From: Hymenolepis diminuta
Lineage: Eukaryota > Platyhelminthes > Cestoda > Cyclophyllidea > Hymenolepididae
DNA: 64,000 nt
NCBI GenBank assembly: GCA_900708905.1
Contig: CAADRB010000027.1
Coordinates: forward strand, 1,862,115-1,926,114
Reading direction: 5' to 3'
The notes under the pieces are model-generated. The model searched no databases and was not told where the DNA came from. It saw nothing but the letters and a program-made list of their open reading frames with translations. A program made the translations under genes and the position numbers. This document shows positions 12,311 through 22,720 of the stretch, piece by piece. Each line of letters starts with the position of its first letter. Position 1 is the stretch's first letter.

Positions 12311-13075
12311 TTAGCGTGAAGCGTCATCCACTGTCTTCTCCTCTTGTGACACTAGAGGTTTTGTTTTCAAATTTTCAACGAGTCGTTTTAGATAGAGACC
12401 AAAATCGGGAGACAATAAGACAACGGTAAAAGTCAACAAACTGAACAAAAAAGAACTTGCTAACATTCCCGAACGCAATAACTTTCGGTGTGTTATGAAT
12501 GGCAAGTACCTGGCCGAGGCTGTTGGTAAAAGTATCGGTTGTAGCAAAATTAAGAAGTATGACCTTTAACCACTTTGAACATGAATCCACCACAATAAGA
12601 TAAGGAGTTCCTTGGATAGGTCAACAAGACGTTGATCAATGCAAGACTGAGAGCTCATGAGGTCCTGATGATAAAAAATGCAGCCTTGTCTGCATTTTCT
12701 GCAGCCACATTTAATACTGTTCCATTTAGTTAGGAGCCAGATTTGGCAGGGTGATTTCCCCGAGTTCATTTTATTTATCATCTACCAGTGTCGGTTGTTT
12801 ACGACGAAATACGGGCTTTGGCTTAGCTTGAGTGTGATTGCACTGATCAATATATATTATGGAAGTGCTAAAGTACAGCAACCTTTTGCCTGATGGTAAA
12901 ATCGACAGGTTTTCGGAACTGATTGTCGCTTGGGCAGGTTGGCTCGGAACAGGTCGTGCCGGAAAGACTTTAAGCATGGAAGATTCCATAGGATGCGCGA
13001 GGTTAGCTACTTTTACATTATCTCTGATTGATAGGTACAACTTCATATCATCAGCCGCCTGAACAAGAATCAAAG
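12311..13075 (-). pseudogene. Ty3/gypsy-type pol remnant (start of reverse transcriptase region fused to integrase by deletion)
   Basis: Minus-strand frames carry pieces of a retrotransposon polyprotein in the expected order. From about 12.79 to 12.9 kb a peptide with KPVFRRKQPTLVDD resembles the conserved stretch just before the reverse transcriptase of K02A2.6-like gypsy elements. From about 12.4 to 12.6 kb MVDSCSKWLKV and the later NTPKVIAFGNVSKF resemble the integrase core (VD..SKWPEV, then LP..I.SDNG..F). The second catalytic Asp position reads as FGN, so the active site is lost. The main body of reverse transcriptase and RNase H is missing between the two parts, and frame changes occur (12311-12547 and 12375-12593 use different frames). 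It is dead. The family assignment rests on motif resemblance only. Confidence 0.6.
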
Positions 13076-13224
13076 TTGGAAAAATCTTAGGAGAGACAGG
13101 AACATCTGGAGATTGAGCAGGATTTCTAGGAAAATTTAGAGAAACAGTGGCAGTATAAGCGTTAGAAATATCAGGAGACTTTTTGACTTAATTTTGTAGG
13201 GGAAAAACTTAGTATTAGTAAATA

Positions 13225-13420
13225 AAATTAACTCAAAATATCTCGGGATCAAACAAATTTTAGCAATTTACTCAAAATCCCCTATGGGATGACTATGAAA
13301 GTTAGCTAACTTTAATAGATATACGAATTCTATGAATAATTGACGATAAATTTTTGGCCAAATTTAGCCTAATAGGTTCACAGGTTAAAATATGGTGGAA
13401 AGGGTATTGGCACTGTTGTA
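13225..13420. repeat. Direct repeat, right copy flanking the gypsy remnant
   Basis: This is the partner of the repeat at 11.9-12.1 kb, in the same orientation. The best matching core is about 90 bases (AAAATATCTCGGGATC onward to the GACTATG block), and similarity fades after about 13.34 kb. Their symmetrical placement around the pol fragment suggests decayed LTRs, but high divergence prevents a firm call. Confidence 0.45.
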
Positions 13421-14108
13421 TGGGCCGATGACGCAGAGTTTAACATTTTCGAATATCCATATAGAGCTCATGAGATCTTTGTTCACGGCAGTACATTAAA
13501 TGATTGAAATTGCCAATTTCATTCCCTGATAAAAGGTAACAAGTCTACATCTATTCAAGCCAGGTGTCATGAGATTCGGAGTTCACTGTAAAATGTGGGT
13601 AACCAGCTGTTCCAGTTAATTGCACCTAATGCAAATAACGATGGAATGCTAATTTATCAAAAGAATTGCTTCAGAATACTTTCCTTCAGTTAGTCGTCTT
13701 ACCCTCCTATTTCAACCCATTTTTTCCCTTCTAGACAGACTGACTCGTCTATCGAACAAATCTTCCAGCATTTACACCATTTATGGAGATATTTGCTCAT
13801 ATTTTTCTCATAACTGATGACCGACAGAGCAAGGGTGTCCTTCTTCTCTTTAACCATAAACCTAATTACAATACTGCGCTTGTCATAATAGGACCATAGA
13901 TTCGGTTTCACTTGTGCATGCTTTTATTATTTTTCAGCTGTTATTAAATGACAGTCTTACTCCTATGAGAAGTAGTCTCCTTTGGCTCTTTATATATTTC
14001 ATTTACAAAAATACGAAGAATTTTTCATCAACAATTATCCTATCAGTTTTAACTGTGATTAAATAAATTTAAAATCATTGCTTAAAACAAGTCAATTGAA
14101 CATTGTAG

Positions 14109-14140
14109 GTTGGGGAGGGAGGGAGGGAGAGGGAAGGCGG
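14109..14140 (+). repeat. G-rich run with GGGA repeats
   Basis: Four or more runs of three or more G are separated by single A residues (TGGGGAGGGAGGGAGGGAGA...). The pattern is compatible with a G-quadruplex on the plus strand. Confidence 0.7.
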
Positions 14141-17100
14141 TGGAATACCATGTTCCGATAAATATCAACGTAGTGATGTTCTCCTATCCTATATATTTGC
14201 AGGTGTGTGTCCTTGAGAATATAGACAACTCGATGCTTCATAATTCGAACAAATTTAAACTCTTAATGCATTGACTTGGTCACCTATTTATTCTTACTTC
14301 CTTCTCAGTTTATTACTTAGTTTGACTCGTGTTCTGTTCCCTCAAATCATGTGCTTTCTCATGGTTAAAACTTTCAAAAGTATTTTGCACTGTCATAGGC
14401 AATACTGCATTAAGTAAAGAATTTAAAACCGTATTTTTTAATCTCGTCTTGAAAAGGGGGCAACTGAATTTCTGACATACCAAACTAAAAATGAACATTA
14501 CCAGTATGTATAAAGGAAAGAACTTAAAATTACAGATTTGTATATTACATAAAATTTTTTGCCTATAGGGCACTGAATCCCAATTTTTTACCAGGGTGTA
14601 TAACTTAAGTGCTTTAAAAACTACTGCAAGAACCAGAGTGATTTGTACGAATTTCAATATTGCTAAAAAATTCAGTTAAATTATAGTCTTTCTGAAGTGT
14701 TTTTTCCCCGAAGTACACTTTAATCTGGATTACAATGTCAAAGCCATCAATTTAGTCTCATCGTCATACCCCTACGACACAGTAACAGTTGCCATGTTCG
14801 TCCAGTACTATTAGTGGCTGCTGAGTTCACTGTACCCTCCCTTGGCTTTTCAATAGGTCAATTTATCATCTTGAGCAAATTTCGCATTGACTGGATGATG
14901 CATGACAGGCCTTGAAATTAATGCATTTAGGTGTCTAGGTCATGAACATTTTATCATTCCCTTTTCGTGAAATGACGCTCTCTTTGCAAAAACTGAAATT
15001 TTATTTTAGTTGATCATTTATGATATATATTTGAAAATTCGTGGCAAATCTCTAATTCCACTTAAAATATGCAATTTGTTGTGTGGCTAAACCAGACATA
15101 AACAATCTCGGGACATCTCAACTAAAATTTCTGTATCAAATCTAAGAAATTTTTAGAGAACACTCTAAACGGGTTAGTGAAATTCTAATTAATTAAATTA
15201 ATATTTGGGTGAATTTTGGCACCTTTTATGGTACGCTTATGCTCAAATTATATTCAGTTATTAACAGAGTATTTCTTGGACTTCATTTCGGTTTAATATA
15301 TAATTGCCTATTTTGTATCACGTATCTTTATTTAAACTCCGCTTCTGTCTATTATTGCTATTAAGCATTACAACGCTAAAAATTTTACAACTTTAATAAT
15401 GGCAAATGTCTAAATTCTCGTCCAATGGGGTACGAAACCACAAGGTCGAATAAGAGCACATAATTAAGCCAGGAAATCAAGCATCTTACTTCATTTGAAA
15501 TCTGGATATAATTTATTTAATGGTGTTCAAATGTAGCATACTCGATTTTCATAAAGTGAGTCCTGGATTTCTGAGTTAGTTCATGTCAACGATATCCAGA
15601 TCCTGCTAACCATTTGACTTATTAAATTTCTACCATGCCACTTTAATTCACTCGTACCCTCTGATAGTCATGGTCTATTTCACGAATTAAAATCAAATTA
15701 AAATCAGCAAACAAACTTTGTGAAATTCAAACAAGTTGTTAACCGTTGGTCAATACATGTTTATCCCTTCGAAAAAGAAAATCTCAAATAAAGTCTCAAA
15801 AAGCATTTCCAAAATGTTCTTTTTTGAATTGATTATTCGTCATTAAATGATTATATATATTATTAATTTTACCCCAAATTACAAATGGATTTGATTTGGT
15901 ACAAATTATCGTGAAAATATATGTCTTTGAAAATAATCCTAACTTAATTTTTTTGTGAATTATTCATTAATTGAAGCTTGAACCAACACGCAAAGCCTCA
16001 GATATTCTACCGCCACGCTAAGTGAATGAGAATATTCACACATGAATTTAGAGTGAGAAGCCAAAATACCCAAAACTTCAATGATACTCTAAGAAGCCGC
16101 CGTTGTCTTAATATCACTGCAGCGGAAACGATGAGGTGAGAAATGTTATTCTTTCTTACATTTTCAGCATGCAATTTCTTGTAGTGAGTTGAGAGATATA
16201 TCTTAAGTATTTGCGATCATAATAAGTATATATTCTGTTTGAATGAATTAGAAGATTGTTGAAGGCCTTTCATTCAGGAGATAAGTCTAGGTTAGCATCA
16301 AGATACTGGCTGGTTGGAAGGTTAAATTATTCTTACAATCCTCAATAAGGCAAAAGGGTGTACGATTTTTCACTGTAAAAATGAATCAAACTCATTTAGC
16401 AAAAAATTTAATAAATTCAGTTCAATTCAATGTAATGATGCTTATTTCATTCGATACTATATTTAATTAAAGGGGTGGTTGAAAATTTAAATTTCATGAT
16501 TCATCACGTTGACTGCAGAATATCTGTGTCCGCTATGATCAGTGATTTATGATCGGTTGATGGTGGCTTTGCAATATTGGTTTACTTTTTTCATGGAAAG
16601 TTCGAGAGAGCAAAATGTTATGATATGATTTTATGTACCTAATAACATACTCACCTAACAGATCTGAGATTGTTAATTTTTTAACGTATTTAAGGAGAAG
16701 GAGACGAAAATGCCAATCTCAAGTGGTATTGTGTTCCTATTTATTTTAAATTTTGTCGAGGCTTAATTTTAAAACCCATTGAAAGAAAGGTGTATCAGAG
16801 AATAGTTTCCTTATAAAAGAAGAGGGGACGAGATAGCAAAGGAAGTAATTTATAGTTTGGTCCCAAGTTCTTAAAGGGGTTTGGTGAGATCTAGTACGTC
16901 ATATGAAATTAGATAGTTCTAATTTCAATATTTTTATTATTATTTCGGATCCAAACTTAAAGTTATTTTGTACCAACACAGACTAGCAGAGCTTTTCATA
17001 GTTAATTTTTCATTATTCAGTATGAATCAGATCTCTTTCATTGATCCTTTGTCTAATTTTACATTGTTGCAAGTTAGTAAAAGTAATTTCTGGAAAGAGA

Positions 17101-18767
17101 AGCTGGTATAACGTTATCTACAAGTACTTTTGATTTTATTTCCCCTGTCTTTAATTGATTAATGTTCGTTTAATTTATAAATATTTTGAACGCTAAATTT
17201 GAAATCTGTATACTTCTATGGAATTTACTTCAGCCTTCTTGATCCTAAAAGAGAAAGATTGAAACCTCAGTCGTTCAGTGAAATTCTATTCCGTTGCGAA
17301 ATTTTTCTAATGGATCACAGCAAAATATTCACATTTTTTTAACTTGTATCGGAAACGAATTCCAGTATTTCAGTCCTGTTGAACGAGTGGTCCATTCAGG
17401 AAATTATAGATCTAACCCGATTTGGAGTTAAATAAATATACCCTATCAAAATAATTCCAGAAACAGAATGGTGTAAAACATGGATTTTTGCCCACTTCCT
17501 ACCTGTTTTTTAGTCTTTCTATTTCATAGATACATTTGCAGCTCTTCCACAGTTCATTTCCTATGGCACGCAACAATTTTAATGGTATTAAATTTTTAAA
17601 CGGAATTTAAATGGAAGCTTCTTAAAACCAGACTTGATTAATTAATTTTTGAATGAAAATCAGATCCGGTTAGACCTCGACTAAAGCTTAATACCGAAAT
17701 GGAATTGCAGTGAGTTTGGGAAGTATTTCTTTCATCTTTGTCTTTGCTTGTGGCTAACTGTTATCTTAAGTCATCTATCAGTTTTCCCATTTTGAACTTC
17801 ACTTCATTACACTTGTCATTCATCCTTCAGCCCATAAACTATTCACCGATTTTCTTCCATTATCTAGCTCCCGCATATTGAGTTTTAAATTAAGACTTAT
17901 TAATTTTTCATATTTGCTAATTTCGTAAAGTGGGGCTCTTCTACACTGTTGCAATACTATGAAGCCTAATTTTTGCCGTTAAGGTAATATTTACTTTTAG
18001 ATATCGATAGATTACAGTTAACTCAGACCTCAGGGAGAGATAATACGATATTTCGGTTACTCCAAGACGTTTTATCAACTCCAACGAAGACTAGATGTAC
18101 ATATTGTTGATGTTTAGATGTCAAAGCACCACCGGAGTGATTACGGTTTTAGCTCTGAATGACTATCAAGCTGTAAGTATTGGAGTGTTCCGAGTACTGA
18201 TGCGAATAAAAAGCGATTAGAGACATCCTGCGAGAACTGATGATCCCTAGACATAGCATAATCACGGCAACTTTAAGTTTTATTTTGCCGGTTGGCTATT
18301 GATTAATTACGAGATTGGTAAGTTTTGCTTTCTCTTTGGTAAAAGTAATCCTTAGTGCCTCTGGCAAATAGGCTTACTCAATTTTTTAATGTAATGCACG
18401 CCTATTGGCTCATCCCTCTGTTAAAACTGTCAATTGCCAGTCAATAAACAAGGAAGACAAAATTGATCAACTGTCCTATAACATCTCACTGTGCCTGCTA
18501 CTGACAGTCCGGATTATCCTCGCTCAGTACTGACACTCCACTCTTTCCTTCCAATTCCGCTTCCTACTCCTCTACCCCTTCTAATCTCATTCATGCCTAA
18601 TTTTCTCTACACATTTGTCCAATCCAATTCTTGCCTTCTCACTCATAAAAGGCTCCTGTATTCTGCCAGTCTATAAGGGTATACCTAGCCCAATTCGGTC
18701 GAGCTTCTAATACCGGATTAGAGCTTCTTTAAATCAAATGGTCCTTGACTTTTTCCGTCAAATCTTG

Positions 18768-18789
18768 GTAGGTTAAAATTTTAACCTAC
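18768..18789. repeat. Perfect 22-base palindrome
   Basis: GTAGGTTAAAA is followed directly by its exact reverse complement with no spacer. The pairing does not extend beyond these bases, and no flanking direct duplication was seen. Confidence 0.9.
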
Positions 18790-19515
18790 ACTGACGATTC
18801 CTGAATTTAGATTTTGCTCAACATCGGTTTTATTCATGACGCAAAATATGTTGAGAATGACCTTCGGTGTATTCTAATAATAGAAAATGAAATGCACCAA
18901 TTTGATAAGTAGCTTTATCCCAAAATTCAATTATCACAAAATTTGATTAGATCGACTCACATACGGTCAAACTGAATGATATATTCTAAAACTGCAGATA
19001 GAATAAAAAGGACTCGAAAGGAAAAAGAGGAATAATATATGGGCTTTGTCGAGAAATGCAAACTCCTATAATCTAAAAATACGTATTTATACTTGGTTAG
19101 GGTATTTCAACAACAAAATTGCTTAATTTGCCATCCGGTAAGAAAAACTGTTTTGTATTTCAAAAAAACGCATTGCAGGGAAATGGTGGACGGTTTTTTT
19201 GAAATCATTTGAAATAATATGAATCCACATTTTAATCTCTTTAAGCAATAATCTCGGTAAGAACTGCTGACTAGAAGACTAATCTCTTTAATTTATCATT
19301 TAATTAGGAGAGACGTGTTTACCCCTTCGAATTTGACCTTGCAGTTTTAGAAATGGGGCGATTTTATCCTTTCTATTAATTAGAACTTTAAGCCAACTCA
19401 TAGCTTAATAGCTCAGAGGTTCAATAAATTGAAAATTTCTCTTACAGGATTCTTCATTTGATGAAACAACTCTATCTACCTTTGTTAGAGTGTGTGATGA
19501 GAAGAGATGAAAAGG

Positions 19516-19559
19516 AGCCAGCAACACTGAGTATTCCCAACCGGTCACCCAGACGAGCA
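19516..19559 (-). rRNA. 5S rRNA gene, 3' part (interrupted gene)
   Basis: On the minus strand these 44 bases read as the last third of an animal 5S rRNA: CTGGGTGACCG, then TTGGGAATACTCAGTG, then TTGCTGGCT at the 3' end. The sequence CCTTTT follows at once (complement of 19511-19515 and adjoining bases), which is a polymerase III terminator in the right place. This half keeps the downstream promoter block (C box). It is separated from the 5' half by a mariner insertion, and the two halves together give 119 bases, the usual 5S length. The ending GTGTTGCTGGC resembles arthropod 5S. Confidence 0.82.
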
Positions 19560-20860
19560 TCAGCTTGTAACAGAAATTCTGTCCATTTATTTAATTTGAA
19601 TTAAATTAAAAATTTGTCAAAAATACATTTCTTCAAAGTTCAACATAATCACCACTTTTATTAATTACATCTTCCCATCTTGCCATAAGCTTTCTCATTC
19701 CTTCTTCATAGAATCTAGACAGTTTGAACTCGAAAAAGGAAACTAGCTTCTCCATTTCGACCTCTTCTATTGATGCAAGCCTTTGTTCCACTAAATGATT
19801 CTGTAAGTTCCTGAAAAGATGAAAATCGGTTGGCGCAAGATCGGAAAATTATGGTGGGTGATGCAGCCAAATTCTTCAACGAGATATTTGGTTGCTCTTG
19901 AAATGTGGAGTCTGGCATTGTCATGGTGCAGAATCACTCCTTTTTGATTGATCAAAGAAGGCCGTTTTCCCACCGTTAACTGCTTTTAAACGAATTAGCT
20001 ACTGCTTGCAGTAAACTTCAGATGTTATTGTTTGATTGCCACCCATTAGTACATAATAAATAATTCTCATCAAATCCCATCATGCACACAAAAGAATATT
20101 TCTCGGGTGCAGTCCCGAATTGTCTCGGTTGTGGAATTGGCCTTGAACCACTGTCTTGACTCGGCCACTGTCTTAACATTGTTGTAAAGGATCCACCACT
20201 TCCCGTGGCTGTCAACTATGATTCAGTCCAAAAAAGGTGCCTGAAGTTCACAAGAACATAATGAAACACAACAGATTACACTCTGTTGCTTGTTGATTTC
20301 TGACAAATTGTGTGGAGGGAGGGCCATTTTCCGGTCTTTGAGACCCTCCCAGCCATGTCTTTTCATTTCCCTATATTTGGTCATATGGCGGCTTACCTTA
20401 AAGATTTTGCTCATTTCTCTAGTAGTGCAGGTTGGATTTCCTTCAATGACTACTTGCAATTGCTCAGAATGGAGTTTTTTGAGCATTCTGCTCTCGGTTC
20501 GTCTTTCAGACTGAAGTCATCCTTTTTGAAACCACCTGCAGAAAACCACCTTCTGCAGATCTTTTCATTCACAACATCATTTCTGTGAGTGTCTTTGAGT
20601 GTTTTTGCTGCTGAGCTTGCTGTATTTCCTTGATGAAATTCAAACAGCAAAATATGCCTGATATGCTCTTTATTTGGAGTGAACATTAGAGCCAGAAATT
20701 ATTCTTAATAACGATAATTACCACACAATCTCAAATAAGAAATATTATTTTGATAATTACCATAGATAAGCATGCAACGTTAAAAAACTGAATTTTTAAC
20801 GTGTAATCGTGCCCTAAACACACAGCTCAAAAATTGGGCAGAACTTCCGTTACAACCTGA
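19560..20860 (-). mobile_element. Mariner transposon, 1301 bp, inserted in a 5S rRNA gene
   Basis: The two ends are imperfect inverted repeats. The left end starts TCAGCTTGTAACAGAAATTC, and the right end, read inward on the minus strand, starts TCAGGTTGTAACGGAAGTTC, with matching bases continuing (TGTCC/TGCCC). The TA target duplication is intact on the right (20861-20862) and mutated to CA/TG on the left (19558-19559). The length is that of a full mariner. The transposase inside lies on the minus strand and is broken. Insertion at TA is the established habit of this superfamily. The few mismatches between the ends show age, but the copy is complete in outline. Confidence 0.9.
19633..20686 (-). 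pseudogene. Mariner transposase, inactivated
   Basis: The reading frame runs on the minus strand from ATG at 20686 to TGA at 19633-19635, about 350 codons, close to the usual 345. The N-terminal helix-turn-helix part begins NKEHIRHILLFEFHQGNTAS and reaches DEPRAE. Next comes the linker region (HNLSEINK...), then KWWILYNN, which normally follows the first catalytic Asp of the form GDEKW; here that position reads SHGKW, so the first Asp is lost. The second Asp survives in ILHHDNAR. The third lies in DLAPTDFHLF, where the preceding Pro of the usual SPDLAP is missing. The C-terminus (GDYVEL) is present. Several frameshifts and stops separate these blocks (frames change at about 20.45, 20.22 and 19.97 kb). 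It is a dead DD34D-type copy; the subfamily is not assigned. Confidence 0.88.
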
Positions 20861-20937
20861 TATTAACCCGCTTCGACGTAGTTTAACTTCGGTGATTGGA
20901 GAAGAACCGGTGCTTTCTACGTGGTATAGGCGCTGAT
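20861..20937 (-). rRNA. 5S rRNA gene, 5' part (interrupted gene)
   Basis: On the minus strand these 77 bases follow animal 5S closely: CCTATACCACGT, then AGCACCGGTTCTTCTCC, then AATCACCGAAGTTAAACTACG, then GGGTTAATA, where canonical 5S has GGTTAGTACTTGG. The mariner entered at that TA. This half keeps the upstream internal promoter block (A box, AAGTTAAACTACG); the C box is on the other half, 1.3 kb away, so transcription factor IIIA binding should be broken. A perfect palindrome (GACTGCAGTC) lies immediately upstream at 20938-20947. It could be a functional-type gene copy that was hit, or an older dispersed 5S pseudogene. Confidence 0.85.
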
Positions 20938-22720
20938 GACTGCAGTCAACCACTCCATCCGCTTAGTCGCTTCCTCCTCATCTTCCCGCTATTGCAGCTC
21001 TGCCTTACCCTCCTCAACAACAAAAGCCCATCAGGCTCACCATACTCCACATCAATACGCTATAATCCACTCCTACTTCTTCTATTAGGCAACTGCTAGG
21101 CAACTACCATGCAAATACTAGGCAAGGTAACTTTTTGAAAGAAGAGGCGGTGGTGGAGGAGGCGCAGAATTAAAAGATTGCTGTTAAATCGATTTCAATT
21201 AATTTAAATAGGGAAAAAATGTTACGGATTAATTATTTACATGAGTATTGAATAGTAGAATATGGCTTGCTTAAATAACAAGCTAATTTAATGGGCAGAA
21301 AGAAAGGATGAAATTTTAACCTCTTAATTTAATAGACTTGATTGTCAACGATAACAATAGTATAGGAGATTTGAATATTAAAGGAATGTTAAGTATAGAA
21401 GAATTCACAAGAGGTCACTCAAGCTGAACACCGCATCTGCTTCTATTTTCTCTCATCCATTCAAATAATTGACGATTCTCCTCAAAAACGAAAGAGATGG
21501 AAAAACTTCTGCTTTTCCCATTAATTTTTTATTCAAATTTAATATTTATGCTATGGTTGCTCTACTTACCTTCGGTGATATTCATATTAGTTTACCTAAA
21601 ACCTAAATGAAATTTTGTATAATCTGGTTCAATGAATGCCATATTTTTGTATTTGGAAGCTCAAAATTTCTTATTTTTTTATTTTGTCAAAATCAATTTT
21701 CTGCTGCGTATTCATTTTGGATAATTCAGAAAAGAGCGAGAAGAAGGTAGAGAGAGGAAGCCAAGTCTTTTTCGCTTTTTGCCACTATGAGTCAGCACGA
21801 CGTCTAGACTCCATCTTCGTCGTCGCCTCGGGAGTGACAAAAAGCAAGAAGCAAGACAGAAAATTCTCTCATCACCCACTAGCATTTTTTATCCTTTAAC
21901 GCGCACTAGACGCAAAAAGACGTTGTTTTCCTTCCAGCTGGCTCAGGAAATACGACGCATGTGTGTGTGGACGTGTGTAAGAATGCACGAATGCAAGCAT
22001 TCGCAGCACTGCTAAGGTTAGAGTAGGGAAGGGTAGGGGCGAAGAAAAGGGATTTAGAGAAGTTACAAATCATGTTTAATTTAGTTATTTTCTTCAACAC
22101 GAACAGGGATTTTTTATTTGACTCGACTTGCTCTGTCTCGTTACCTTTTACTAGTTTAAATGCAAGATTTAAAATGACTGGTATCTAGGAAATGAAATAC
22201 TATATTATAACTAAAACATTTAAAGTAGCATCAGCTTACGAATCCCTCAATGGATGTGTTTTTATTTGAATCCAATATTGAAAGAATATTGGCGTAACCA
22301 AATCTGAAAAGTCAATGAGAGTGAAAATATTTTGGATCTAATTTCCATCCGTTCACTTTTGAGTCTGAAAATGGGGTACTAGTAGATAGCGTCTTTAATG
22401 TAAAATGATAAGGTCGAAACATGTTGAATATATTGAATTGAATGTATTGAATTTGGTGACATTTTGAGTATGTAATTAGAATCTAAAGAAATCCATTAAC
22501 TATGAAGTCCTGCGTGCTTATTGAATGAAATTTACAGATTTACAGAGGGGAATCCGTTTTAGTAGGTCTAATGCCGTACAGTACAGAGATAATAAGGGAC
22601 CAGTATAAACTGATAATCTTGAATCAATTCGAGTTGCTCATGTAAAAAATCATTTAAATTTTGATCGGGAAATCTCCAAGATATATTACTGACTTGATAA
22701 GAGAATTTTCATTCAATTTG
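20938..22720. other. No gene recognised; GC-elevated patch at 21.72-22.06 kb
   Basis: Just upstream of the 5S start is a C-rich stretch (20.94-21.12 kb). The patch around 21.72-22.06 kb has more CpG and GT-rich DNA than its surroundings (a GTGTGTGTGG tract, ACGCGCACTAGACG). Open frames cross it on both strands (21636-21899 plus, 21906-22100 minus) without motifs. It could be a promoter or untranslated exon, but nothing proves this. Confidence 0.35.

Larger units (their letters stand above)
13421..19515. other. AT-rich DNA, no gene recognised
   Basis: The longest frame is 14313-14657 minus (114 codons); it begins with a hydrophobic run but has no motif that I recognise. Below about 14.7 kb the frames are all short until 19.7 kb. 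The stretch holds a G-rich run at 14109-14140, a 22-base palindrome at 18768-18789 and a pyrimidine-rich patch at about 18.49-18.66 kb. Confidence 0.55.

Noticed and set aside
14313..14657. 114-codon minus-strand frame with hydrophobic start
   Set aside because: No family resemblance and no supporting splice or promoter signal; the length is within chance for this composition.
16080..16140. Possible first exon ending ACGATGAG before GTGAGA
   Set aside because: A donor-like site right after an ATG is suggestive, but no downstream exon or promoter could be found.
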